Part shown: positions 25,615 to 34,239 of the stretch, in pieces
How the letters are laid out: every line of letters begins with the position of its first letter
How positions within the stretch are numbered: position 1 is the first letter of the stretch
Assembly (NCBI GenBank): GCA_002070185.1
Contig: MWCT01000004.1
Coordinates: 124,001 to 188,000, forward strand
From: a candidate division BRC1 bacterium ADurb.Bin183
Lineage (GTDB): Bacteria; Sumerlaeota; Sumerlaeia; MWCT01
Reading direction: 5' to 3'
DNA: 64,000 nucleotides
Program-made: the position numbers and the translations under genes
The notes under the pieces: generated by a model
The model's input: only the letters and a program-made list of their open reading frames with translations
What the model was told of the DNA's origin: nothing
Databases searched by the model: none

Positions 25615-25908
25615 ATGACCACAGGGCTTATTATTGCATATTATGAAGCGCTTGATGAAGAAGTTATGGAACTTCTTGGCAAGCATAATATCAAGAGTTA
25701 TACGAAATGGACCAAAGTGGAAGGATGCGGCGAAGCCAGCGGACCCCACATGCTGAACACCGTGTGGCCCAAGGGAAATAATGTTCTTTTCTGCGTTCTT
25801 GAAGAATCTTACATTGCGCCGCTTGTTGATGGTTTTTCTAAAATTCGCCAAGAGCATCTTTCTGAAGGGCTCAAGGTGTTTCAAATCCCCGTTGATATAC
25901 TGACGTAG
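25615..25908 (+). CDS. PG0541-type transporter-associated protein (PII-like fold)
   Basis: A 97-residue soluble protein (GLIIAYYEALDEEVMELLG, then KVEGCGEASGPHMLNTVWP) that I recognise as the PG0541-type family encoded next to RND pumps. It has ferredoxin-like beta-alpha-beta character similar to PII/CutA proteins, suggesting a ligand-sensing regulator of the pump. Starts considered were GTG 25603 and ATG 25615; the latter is preferred with GTGAGG as ribosome site. It immediately follows the permease gene. The function is inferred from family and context. Confidence 0.75.
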   Translation: MTTGLIIAYYEALDEEVMELLGKHNIKSYTKWTKVEGCGEASGPHMLNTVWPKGNNVLFCVLEESYIAPLVDGFSKIRQEHLSEGLKVFQIPVDILT

Positions 25909-25918
25909 TGTCTTGTAT

Positions 25919-27283
25919 TTATTTCATTGATATGAAAGACTTGGCAGCGTCGGGGTTATTCGAAAGAATCAATCTTGCAAAAACAGAAGTCCTCACAAGT
26001 CTGATAAAAGTCGCCTCGTTTTCCTTCTCATCATTTGGTTTTGTCCATTCCCAGCCGGATTCCAAAACTGTTTCTTGGTAATCATGATATCGTTTCATCA
26101 TAACCGTGCGCAAGGCTTCTGCGGCTTCTTTTGCGTCTTCTTCCGTATCCCAGATGGAATCCCAGCGCAGCGCAAAACCGCCCTTTCCATCCCGATATAT
26201 GGCATAACGGTCTCCGTCCCATCCAGTCGCCGCCTGCGCCGATTTGTTGCCGGGAACATATTGGTCAAAAAGAAATTTGAATCCCATCTCGCCAAACACA
26301 TTATGATAAATTCGGTTCCATATCTCGCCGCTCGCCACAAATGATTCGGGCAATGTTACCGTTGTCGGTTCATCCACATCATAGAAATATTTGTCAGGAT
26401 GTAAAACCTGCTCCGTTGAGCGCGGCGGATATTTAATGACATAATCTCTGCCCTCCATTCCATTTTCCGCCATTGCTTCCATAACAAACGCCGCGCCCTG
26501 AATATAGGGGAATACCAAAATTTGTTGTAGGAAATAGGGCGCATTTGTGTATGCCGATTGATCCACGCCAAGCATTCCAACCAGCTGAAACAAATTTGTA
26601 ATATTGAAATTTTTTTGCAGCCACTCGGACATCAGGATGGTGGCGTCGCCTTCAAGCATGGCAAGTTTGGCATAAACAGCGTCGTCATTATCCGGCTGGC
26701 GCATACCCATCGCCGCTATGTTGAAATTTTGGTCCTGAAGGGCATGGCAGATTTCATGCGCAAGGATTACATCGGAAATGCTGTTTTTTTGATAAAATGT
26801 ATCTATGAGATAAAATCGCTGTGTTGTATCATCATAAAGACCGGCAACCTGTTCGGCGAATAATTCTTTGAGCGTCGCTCTGACGTCGCATCCTTGCGGA
26901 ATAAACCCTAAACGGATGAGCGCTTCTTGATAATGGGAGAGATTTTCGCCGGGATATTGCCGGCTGAACTCCTCTTCAATATATTTCAAAAGTTCGCTTT
27001 TGGTCATCAGTTGGGTTTCAAGGGGGTTTTTTATTTTGAATCCCCGTATTTTTGCGACGTCTTCTTTAAGTTGGAGAATGCGTTTATTGAGTTTGAATTG
27101 ATTGAGTTCCTGTTTGAGCTTGTCATTTTCTCTTTTCAGAATCCGGTTTTCCTGCATCAGGAGATCCATTTTTATTTTGAGAATATCCGGAACATTCTCA
27201 TTTGTTAAATGAGTTTCCTGCGAATAAAGAAACGGGGCGATTATTAAAAATATTCCCAATAAAAACTTTTTCACCAAGCGCAT
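25919..27283 (-). CDS. Secreted HExxH putative metallopeptidase
   Basis: A 454-residue exported protein with a signal peptide (VKKFLLGIFLIIAPFLYSQ), then a short coiled coil (residues about 38-75, Leu/Lys/Glu heptads). A zinc-binding HExxH follows in VILAHEICHALQDQNF, with downstream acidic residues (EGDATILMSEW) typical of the third ligand. An ELFAEQVAGLYDD segment lies before the motif. No known family name is certain; zinc-peptidase activity is inferred from the motif. It is convergent with the PG0541-type gene (10-bp gap) and divergent from ldcA. Confidence 0.75.
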   Translation of the reverse strand: MRLVKKFLLGIFLIIAPFLYSQETHLTNENVPDILKIKMDLLMQENRILKRENDKLKQELNQFKLNKRILQLKEDVAKIRGFKIKNPLETQLMTKSELLKYIEEEFSRQYPGENLSHYQEALIRLGFIPQGCDVRATLKELFAEQVAGLYDDTTQRFYLIDTFYQKNSISDVILAHEICHALQDQNFNIAAMGMRQPDNDDAVYAKLAMLEGDATILMSEWLQKNFNITNLFQLVGMLGVDQSAYTNAPYFLQQILVFPYIQGAAFVMEAMAENGMEGRDYVIKYPPRSTEQVLHPDKYFYDVDEPTTVTLPESFVASGEIWNRIYHNVFGEMGFKFLFDQYVPGNKSAQAATGWDGDRYAIYRDGKGGFALRWDSIWDTEEDAKEAAEALRTVMMKRYHDYQETVLESGWEWTKPNDEKENEATFIRLVRTSVFARLILSNNPDAAKSFISMK

Positions 27284-27363
27284 CCTTTTTTTGTTGAATT
27301 TGTTTTATACATTTTGGATTTAATTTGTTTGTATTTATAAACAATCCCTAAAGGAGCAGCATT
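27284..27363. other. Divergent promoter region of ldcA and peptidase gene
   Basis: An 80-bp AT-rich spacer between divergent starts. It carries an AAAGGAG ribosome site for ldcA just before 27364. No confident -35/-10 pair. Confidence 0.4.
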
Positions 27364-28314
27364 ATGACAATCAAGCCCTTTCGTCTTGAACCCGGTATGA
27401 CCATCGGACTTGTGACTCCAGCTAGCGCCCCCGCAAGCCGGGAAACTATCAACAAAGGTATAAATAAACTTCAGGAACTTGGATACAAAACCAAAATAGC
27501 GCGATACGCCCTTGAAAAAACCGGGTACCTCTCTGGCACTGACAGACAGCGTCTTGCAGATCTCCATGCCATGTTCCGCGATCCCAAAATCCACGCCATC
27601 CTTTGTATGCGCGGCGGATACGGCACGCCCCGCCTTTTAAAAGATTTAGATTTTGCACTCATAAAAAAGAATCCGAAAATTTTTGTGGGTTTCAGCGACA
27701 TCACCGGTCTCCATATTGCCATCAACCGCAAAACGGGGCTCGCCACTTTTCACGGTCCCATGTTGACCTCCAATATTGCTCAGGAAAAAGAACGCGATTT
27801 TGCGCTAGGCGGTCTCCTGCGGATGTTATCCGAACCCAAACCATTCGGCTCCATCCTTGCCGGAAGCGGCATCAAATGCGGAAACACAATCCGGAAAGGG
27901 CGCGCAACGGGACAACTCATCGGCGGCAATTTGAGCCTGCTTGTCACCCATCTTGGCACTCCATGGGATTTTTCCACAAAAGGCAAAATTGTTTTCATAG
28001 AAGAAATCGGCGAAACTAACTACCGCATTGACCGCATGTTAACCCATCTTCTCAACGCTGGGAAATTATCCGATGCGGCGGGTATTGTTTTAGGACATTT
28101 TACCGATTGCGAGGAAAAGCCATCCGGCGATGGACGCCCCACTCAAAAGAATGAGGAGATTTTCCGAGAGCTTTTGGGAGGACTTGGCATCCCGGTTGCC
28201 GGCGGATTCCCTTTCGGTCATGAGGCGTTAAACGCAACGCTCCCCTATGGCATCAAAGCCACACTCGACGCCACACGGGGAGATCTCATCATCGAAGAGC
28301 CAGCGGTTAAATAA
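27364..28314 (+). CDS. ldcA: LD-carboxypeptidase (peptidase S66)
   Basis: Serves in peptidoglycan recycling by removing the terminal D-Ala from L-Ala-D-Glu-diamino-acid-D-Ala. The 316-residue protein has N-terminal PGMTIGLVTPASAP, the ARGGYG-like MRGGYGTPRLL, the nucleophile Ser in VGFSDITGLH, the catalytic Glu in FIEEIGETNYRIDRML, and the His of FPFGHE; the S66 catalytic Ser-Glu-His set is complete. Length is normal. No signal peptide, so it is cytoplasmic. It is divergent from the metallopeptidase gene and convergent with the radical-SAM gene. Confidence 0.93.
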   Translation: MTIKPFRLEPGMTIGLVTPASAPASRETINKGINKLQELGYKTKIARYALEKTGYLSGTDRQRLADLHAMFRDPKIHAILCMRGGYGTPRLLKDLDFALIKKNPKIFVGFSDITGLHIAINRKTGLATFHGPMLTSNIAQEKERDFALGGLLRMLSEPKPFGSILAGSGIKCGNTIRKGRATGQLIGGNLSLLVTHLGTPWDFSTKGKIVFIEEIGETNYRIDRMLTHLLNAGKLSDAAGIVLGHFTDCEEKPSGDGRPTQKNEEIFRELLGGLGIPVAGGFPFGHEALNATLPYGIKATLDATRGDLIIEEPAVK

Positions 28315-28321
28315 TAAAGAT

Positions 28322-29731
28322 TCATTTTCCTTTTCTTGTTGAGGCAATAAGAGAAAAGCCTTCGCGGAATAAGGTTGTGAATTCGTAGAGCGTGCGGACG
28401 CCCAGCAGGCGCCGAAAAATGAACGACAATCGCAGATGATACCGTCTTATTGCCTCATTGCGGAGCGCCCAGAGGGTGGCGCGATCCAGCTCCGGTGTTT
28501 CATAGACCGGTTGTGAAATGGAATTATCAAGCGTGGCAAGGTCGTCGCGGATTAATCCTTTTTGAATCGCCTCTTGACGAAATGCCGTGCCCATGCGAGG
28601 CATCGCTATATTGAATGAGGCAAACTCGGCGTTTAATTGAATGGCATATCTGATGGTTTTGCGGATGGATTCGACGGTGTCTCCGGGCAATCCAAGGATA
28701 TAGTGCGCCAGAATTCTGATACCAATCCGCCGGCACATCTCGACGACTTTTTTCACCTGTTCGACGGTAATCCCTTTTGTATATTGCTCAAGCAATTCTT
28801 CGCTGGCGGATTCAATCCCCAGCTGGATGGTGTGGCAACCTGCGGCTTTCATCTCCATTAAAAGTTCTTCATCGAGGACATTGACGCGCGAAAGGCAGAC
28901 CCAAGTAAAATTGAATTCTTCATCTCGCATCCTTCTCAAAAGTTCCTGTGTGCGTTTTTTATGAACGCCAAAGGTAAGGTCTTTTATCCAGAGTTCCCGC
29001 ACGCCCAATCGTTTAAGTTCTCTCATCTCTTCAAGGACGTTTTCCAGATTCCTCAATCGAAATCCAAGTTCCCCGCCGATACAGTAATCACAATGGAACG
29101 GGCAGCCATAATCTGTGATGATGCCCGCATAAGGGAGGCGCAGTCCATGCGGAATGCGGTATTGCTTGAATGGAAAAATGTCATAGCGCGGAATGGGGAT
29201 ATAAAATTCTTCTTTGGGAAATTGTAAACCTCCTTTTTCAATTCCTCCATCGCTTTTGCGGAAGGAGATGTGATTGAAAGGTCCTGTTTCGCCTTTCAGA
29301 TATTTAACAATATCATCGGAAATAAAGCTTAGAATGGCTGCATCAAGGAAAGAATATTCCGCAAAGAATTTATCGCCTTCCGCAAGCAGACAATCCCCCG
29401 TTCCAATGATATGAATTTTTCGTTCACACTTTTCGGATATTTGCCGCATTAGCGCAAAATCTTCCACGAAACTGACCGCCCCTGTGAGGAATATTATCGC
29501 ATCGGGATTGATTTCAAGAACGCGCTCGATTGTTTCATCCGGTGTCAGCCGATGTTGCATGGCATCCAACGCGGCAAGTTCAAAATAATTTTTTAACACA
29601 CCGGAAAGGGCGATTAAATCATAAGGGCCCCAATAATAGTGGGCTTTAGAGGCGTGGCTGCAGTAATAATCTCGAAGATAGATATTTTCGCCGGGTGGAT
29701 TTAAAAGCAGGATTTTTTCAAATTGAATCAT
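28322..29731 (-). CDS. B12-binding radical SAM protein
   Basis: A 469-residue radical-SAM enzyme with an N-terminal cobalamin-binding-like domain (KILLLNPPGENIYLRDYY start, Rossmann-like alternation through about residue 150). The cluster motif GCPFHCDYC (CxxxCxxC) sits near residue 210. Downstream are the typical IQLGIES and ILGLPGDTVESI segments. Such proteins carry out methylation or C-C/C-S chemistry on lipids, cofactors or peptides; no substrate can be assigned. It is the first gene left of the candidate replication origin. No partner gene is obvious. Confidence 0.88.
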   Translation of the reverse strand: MIQFEKILLLNPPGENIYLRDYYCSHASKAHYYWGPYDLIALSGVLKNYFELAALDAMQHRLTPDETIERVLEINPDAIIFLTGAVSFVEDFALMRQISEKCERKIHIIGTGDCLLAEGDKFFAEYSFLDAAILSFISDDIVKYLKGETGPFNHISFRKSDGGIEKGGLQFPKEEFYIPIPRYDIFPFKQYRIPHGLRLPYAGIITDYGCPFHCDYCIGGELGFRLRNLENVLEEMRELKRLGVRELWIKDLTFGVHKKRTQELLRRMRDEEFNFTWVCLSRVNVLDEELLMEMKAAGCHTIQLGIESASEELLEQYTKGITVEQVKKVVEMCRRIGIRILAHYILGLPGDTVESIRKTIRYAIQLNAEFASFNIAMPRMGTAFRQEAIQKGLIRDDLATLDNSISQPVYETPELDRATLWALRNEAIRRYHLRLSFIFRRLLGVRTLYEFTTLFREGFSLIASTRKGK

Positions 29732-29833
29732 TTACAAACTCTAAAAAGCATATATTCAAATCATAAAAAGCATATACGAAATCTCCTTTTTTACGGTCAA
29801 GCAAAGGTTCAAAAAAAGGGAGATATAAAAAAG

Positions 29834-29842
29834 TTATCCACA
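29834..29842 (+). promoter_or_regulatory. DnaA box, perfect consensus
   Basis: TTATCCACA, the consensus bacterial DnaA-binding nonamer, in non-coding DNA. Confidence 0.6.
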
Positions 29843-30094
29843 GGACATAGGTTTAAAACGTGCAAGTGGAATAAAATCAATTATCTGTCTTAACAAAGTG
29901 AAAGGCTCAATACGTTTTTTGTATATCGGCTTCTTTCAGTTGTTCGTTAACAACTTTGATATAATCTTAATAATATCAATAATATAATAATTCGCCGCCT
30001 TTTATAAATAACTTTAATAATTGTTTGTATGAAATTTTATTAACGGCGATATTTTTCATTATATTCATACAATAAAAATGTAAAAAAACCAAAG

Positions 30095-30115
30095 TTATCC
30101 ACAGTGTTTTCCACA
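30095..30115 (+). promoter_or_regulatory. Paired DnaA boxes (one perfect, one with one mismatch)
   Basis: TTATCCACA at 30095-30103 and TTTTCCACA at 30107-30115 in the same orientation with a 12-bp repeat distance, close to one helical turn. Confidence 0.55.
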
Positions 30116-30198
30116 AGGCGGTTGATGCCGTATTTTACTTGAATATTACCGCTTATTCAGGCACGTTAATTGCTCATTAAATGGTAGAGGTGATTAAA

Positions 30199-32814
30199 AT
30201 GAGACTTGATAAATTAACTATTAAAGCACAGGAAGCCGTGTCGCAGGCTCAATCAAAAGCCATGGATAGCGGCCATCCAGAGATATCTGTTGAGCATCTT
30301 TTTCTTGCTCTTGTGGAGCAGCAGGAAGGCGCCATTCCGGCTATTTTACAAAAAATCGGGGCAAACCTGGATTCAATAAAACATGAGTTAATCGCTTTGA
30401 TTGAGCGCGCCCCGCGCGTTTCCGGCGTCTCTCAAATTGGAGCATCCCATGCCCTTCAAGAAGTTATTAACGACGCATGGAAAATCGCTCAACAAATGAA
30501 AGATGAGTATATTTCAACCGAGCATCTATTGCTTAGTATTGTGCGGAATAAAAAAAGCCCTTCGCATGAAATTTTGAAAAAACATGGTGTGTCAGAAGGA
30601 GCCATTCTATCTGCGCTCAAGGATGTGCGTGGTTCACAAAGGGTCACAGACGTCAACCCTGAAGAGAAATATCAGGCTTTGAAGAGATATGGGCGTGATT
30701 TGACCGAAGAGGCGCGTTCGGGCAAACTGGACCCCGTTATTGGGCGCGATGATGAGATTCGCCGCCTGATTCAGGTTCTTTCGAGGCGCACTAAAAATAA
30801 CCCTGTTCTCATCGGCGAGCCCGGCACCGGTAAAACCGCAATTGTCGAGGGGCTCGCCCAGCGTATCGTTAGCTCAGACGTCCCTGAGTCATTAAAGAGA
30901 AAACGTCTTATCGCCCTTGATTTGGGAGCCCTTGTGGCGGGCGCAAAATTCAGGGGCGAGTTTGAAGATAGGCTGAAAGCTGTCCTCAAAGAAATTGAGG
31001 AATCCGAAGGCGAAACCATCGTCTTTATTGATGAGCTTCACACTATTGTGGGCGCCGGCGCGGCTGAAGGGGCGGTGGATGCTTCTAACATGCTCAAACC
31101 CGCTCTTGCTCGCGGCGCGCTTCATTGCATTGGCGCCACCACCATTGATGAATACCGTAAATATGTGGAAAAAGATGCAGCGCTGGAGCGTCGGTTTCAA
31201 CCAATTATGGTTGATGAGCCGAGCGTTGAAGATTCCATAGCTATTTTACGAGGGCTCAAAGAGCGGTATGAGGTCCATCATGGCGTTCGCATAGCCGATT
31301 CCGCCCTTGTTGCCGCCGCCATTCTTTCGCATCGCTACATCTCGGATCGCTTTCTGCCGGATAAGGCAGTTGATTTAATTGACGAAGCGGCGTCGCGCCT
31401 AAGAATCGAGATTGATTCCATGCCGCAGGAAATAGATGTTGTCGAACGCCGTATTCGCCAAATCGAAATCGAGCGGCAGGCGTTAAAAAAAGAGAAAGAC
31501 AAGGCTTCCAAAGAACGGCTTGAAAAGCTTGAAGCCGAGCTTGCAGAAGCAAAAGAAGATAGCGATTCTCTCAAAGCGCACTGGCAAAATGAAAAGAAGA
31601 TTGTCTCTGAAATCGGCGTTCTGCAACAGGAACTCGATTCCCTGAAAATCATGGAACAAAAAGTGGAAAGGCAGGGCGACCTGACCAAAGTCAGCGAGAT
31701 TCGCTATGCCCGTATCCCGGATATACAAAATAAGATTGAGGCTGCCAATAAAGAACTCGCTCAGCTCCAGAAGGATAAAAAAATGCTCAAGATGGAGGTT
31801 GATGAGGAGGATATCGCTGAACTTGTTTCCAGATGGACTGGGGTCCCCGTCTCGCGCCTCATTGAAGGCGAGATTGAAAAGCTCGTCAAAATGGAGGAGC
31901 GTCTGCATAAAAGGGTGGTCGGACAAGAAAATGCCATCGTTGCTGTTTCAAATGCGGTTCGGCGCGCGCGAAGCGGCTTGCAAGATCCCAATCGTCCAAT
32001 TGGGTCGTTCATCTTTCTTGGACCAACCGGCGTGGGCAAAACCGAACTAGCGCGCGCTCTTGCGGAGTTCCTTTTTGATGATGAGCAAAATATGGCGCGC
32101 ATTGACATGAGCGAATATATGGAAAAACACACCGTCTCGCGTTTGATTGGCGCGCCGCCTGGATATGTCGGTTATGAGGAAGGTGGACAATTGACCGAAG
32201 CCGTGCGCCGCAAACCTTATTCGGTTGTCCTGTTTGATGAAATCGAAAAGGCGCATCCAGAAGTTTTTAACGTCCTCTTGCAGATACTGGAAGATGGGCG
32301 TTTAACGGACGGTCACGGCAAAATCGTCAATTTCAAAAATACGGTTGTAATCATGACCTCCAATGTTGGCTCTGAGTGGATTGACCAATTGGCGAGAACG
32401 GAAGCAAACATTGATATTTCCGACAATTTGGAAAGGAAACGAAAATTATCCGAACAGGTGCGCGAAGCCTTGCGCGCCCAATTCAAACCCGAGTTTTTGA
32501 ATCGCATTGATGAGATTGTCATTTTCGATAATCTCACACGCGGCGATATGGATCATATCATTGATATTCAACTCGAAAAGGTTCGGGAGCGTCTTGCCGC
32601 AAGGAATATTAAGTTGGAGATAACAAAGGACGCCCGCGAAAAGATATCCGATGCGGGCTATGATCCGGCTTACGGCGCTCGACCGTTGAAAAGAGCCATT
32701 CAGCGTTTGCTCCTTGACCCGCTTGCCCTTGAGCTTTTATCGGGTAAATTCAAAGAAGGCGATGCCATCAAGGTTGGCTGCAAACAGGACGCTTTGGTTT
32801 TTTCCCGCGTTTGA
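30199..32814 (+). CDS. clpB: ATP-dependent disaggregase ClpB
   Basis: An 871-residue Hsp104-class AAA+ chaperone that, with DnaK, rescues aggregated proteins in the cytoplasm. It has an N-terminal Clp repeat domain ([17 protein letters not shown]), NBD1 Walker A GEPGTGKT, the coiled-coil middle domain (about residues 400-520), NBD2 Walker [21 protein letters not shown], and the [14 protein letters not shown] sensor-2 region. The ATG at 30199 is chosen over 30181 because AGAGGTGA lies just upstream. No CIRCE or sigma-32-type promoter was recognised. It converges directly with the FecR-GspG gene. Confidence 0.96.
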   Translation: MRLDKLTIKAQEAVSQAQSKAMDSGHPEISVEHLFLALVEQQEGAIPAILQKIGANLDSIKHELIALIERAPRVSGVSQIGASHALQEVINDAWKIAQQMKDEYISTEHLLLSIVRNKKSPSHEILKKHGVSEGAILSALKDVRGSQRVTDVNPEEKYQALKRYGRDLTEEARSGKLDPVIGRDDEIRRLIQVLSRRTKNNPVLIGEPGTGKTAIVEGLAQRIVSSDVPESLKRKRLIALDLGALVAGAKFRGEFEDRLKAVLKEIEESEGETIVFIDELHTIVGAGAAEGAVDASNMLKPALARGALHCIGATTIDEYRKYVEKDAALERRFQPIMVDEPSVEDSIAILRGLKERYEVHHGVRIADSALVAAAILSHRYISDRFLPDKAVDLIDEAASRLRIEIDSMPQEIDVVERRIRQIEIERQALKKEKDKASKERLEKLEAELAEAKEDSDSLKAHWQNEKKIVSEIGVLQQELDSLKIMEQKVERQGDLTKVSEIRYARIPDIQNKIEAANKELAQLQKDKKMLKMEVDEEDIAELVSRWTGVPVSRLIEGEIEKLVKMEERLHKRVVGQENAIVAVSNAVRRARSGLQDPNRPIGSFIFLGPTGVGKTELARALAEFLFDDEQNMARIDMSEYMEKHTVSRLIGAPPGYVGYEEGGQLTEAVRRKPYSVVLFDEIEKAHPEVFNVLLQILEDGRLTDGHGKIVNFKNTVVIMTSNVGSEWIDQLARTEANIDISDNLERKRKLSEQVREALRAQFKPEFLNRIDEIVIFDNLTRGDMDHIIDIQLEKVRERLAARNIKLEITKDAREKISDAGYDPAYGARPLKRAIQRLLLDPLALELLSGKFKEGDAIKVGCKQDALVFSRV

Positions 32815-34152
32815 TTATTGAGAAAAGCCGAGCTGGTAATAAGGAATTATCGAACGGAGGTCATCGCCCGTTGAGTCGCCTGAGTCAATTCTATCCGGCC
32901 CGTCGCTATGAATTTCGCCGAAAATATTTCCGGAATTCGGAGCCTTTTTGAGCGTGTATCGGATTTTTCCGCCCCATCTATCAAGAATCGGAAGGGTCTT
33001 TTCAGAAATGTAAGGACCCTTCCAACCCGGCAGTCCGGGGTCTTCGATAAGGATGCTGAATCCCATTTCATTTGTCGGATATATTCCTGTATCTTTTGCG
33101 AATTTGAAAAAGGCTTCTTTGTATTCATCCAGTCGGTCGGCTTCGCGATTTGTCAAAATCGTCTGGTTTGCCTCGCTCATAATTGCATCATAACGCTTGC
33201 CGTCTTCCGCAACGTTTTTTGCCACAGCGTCAATTTCCATTCTGCCGATAAGGAAATGCGAAGCTACTTCGCGGTGAACTTCTTCCGCCCATGCATCCCA
33301 CTCCGTCCATTCTTTAATTTCATCTTCTCCCACGGTTTTTGTTTCTGTGAGGTTGCCTGATGAATCCGTTGAAATGGATTTGTTTGCGGACAGGATTACC
33401 TCCGCGCCGCCAGCCGCGCCAATTGTATAAACGCTGCCAGAAAAAACTGCCACGCGTGCTTTTGGGCTTTCATTCAAACTTACTTTGAAAAGTGTTCCGC
33501 GCACGCCGGCAACAAGGTCGGGCGTCTTGACGGTATAATCAATAAGTCCGCTGCCGGGGGTTATATTGTTCCAAATCCGTCCGCTTTTAAGCTCAACCGT
33601 CACCTTTTCCGCCTTCTCATCCATCGCCGCCAGCACGAAGTGCGAATCAGGCGGAAGCCTCAATTCGCCGCGTCCGCGCAATTTTATCTTCACTTTTCCT
33701 GCGCCAGTTCGCACCTCATCCTTAACCTTGAGTTGCAAATTATCAACCGCCGAAGTCCATTCAATCACCTCAGGCATTCGCACAAACACATCTTTTGATA
33801 TTCCAAACACCACGGCATCATAACCGGCGATAATATCCGCAGTCCCGCCGACAGGTCGAGGCAGCGGTCTTTTTTCGCCGGCTTGTGCGGCTGGATGTTG
33901 CGAGGCGACGTTACCCGATTTGGGCGTTTCGGGTTTATAAATAACTTTAGCAACTCCTTTGCGGGGAAAGCTCAGCAAACCATAATCCGCCGTCTCAATC
34001 TCAACCGTGTCTTCTGTGTCGGCAACAATTTTTCCATAAAACACCTTATCGCCTTTAAGCCGAACTTCATCGGCGGAGGAATTATTGGGGACAAGAATTG
34101 AGAACAGAAACAAAGCGATGAGACAATATTTAATATATGGAATAGATTTCAT
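32815..34152 (-). CDS. Secreted FecR-domain protein fused to a GspG-like C-terminal domain
   Basis: A 445-residue exported protein. After the signal peptide (IPYIKYCLIALFLFSILVP) comes a small beta domain (VRLKGDKVFYGKIV, about 30-75), then a FecR domain (ELRLPPDSHFVLAA; TPDLVAGVRGTLFKVS; about 130-280). A helical linker leads to a C-terminal stretch with the pseudopilin pattern: KDTGIYPTNEMGFSIL, PGWKGPYISEKTLPILDRWGG and the SDGPDRIDSGDSTGDDL loop. This resembles the globular GspG domain but lacks the prepilin N-terminal helix. Start at ATG 34152 places the signal peptide at the N terminus; an upstream start would add 19 residues ahead of it. Confidence 0.82.
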   Translation of the reverse strand: MKSIPYIKYCLIALFLFSILVPNNSSADEVRLKGDKVFYGKIVADTEDTVEIETADYGLLSFPRKGVAKVIYKPETPKSGNVASQHPAAQAGEKRPLPRPVGGTADIIAGYDAVVFGISKDVFVRMPEVIEWTSAVDNLQLKVKDEVRTGAGKVKIKLRGRGELRLPPDSHFVLAAMDEKAEKVTVELKSGRIWNNITPGSGLIDYTVKTPDLVAGVRGTLFKVSLNESPKARVAVFSGSVYTIGAAGGAEVILSANKSISTDSSGNLTETKTVGEDEIKEWTEWDAWAEEVHREVASHFLIGRMEIDAVAKNVAEDGKRYDAIMSEANQTILTNREADRLDEYKEAFFKFAKDTGIYPTNEMGFSILIEDPGLPGWKGPYISEKTLPILDRWGGKIRYTLKKAPNSGNIFGEIHSDGPDRIDSGDSTGDDLRSIIPYYQLGFSQ

Positions 34153-34239
34153 ATCCGTCTTCCGGCACAATCTATGGATTTCATAATCTACCAGCACATT
34201 ATATTTCAATTGTTTTATGATGTCAGGGGAAATAATAAT

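Larger units (their letters stand above)
29732..30198. other. AT-rich intergenic region with two perfect DnaA boxes, candidate oriC
   Basis: Non-coding stretch of 467 bp between divergent genes. Perfect DnaA boxes TTATCCACA are at 29834-29842 and 30095-30103, and a one-mismatch box TTTTCCACA at 30107-30115, only three bases after the second. Between them, about 29955-30090 is very AT-rich (long TAATAATAT-like runs), suitable for a duplex-unwinding element. An inverted repeat TTGTATGAA/TTCATACAA lies at 30025-30033 and 30064-30072. No dnaA/dnaN gene adjoins it, so it could instead be a DnaA-regulated promoter region. Confidence 0.5.
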
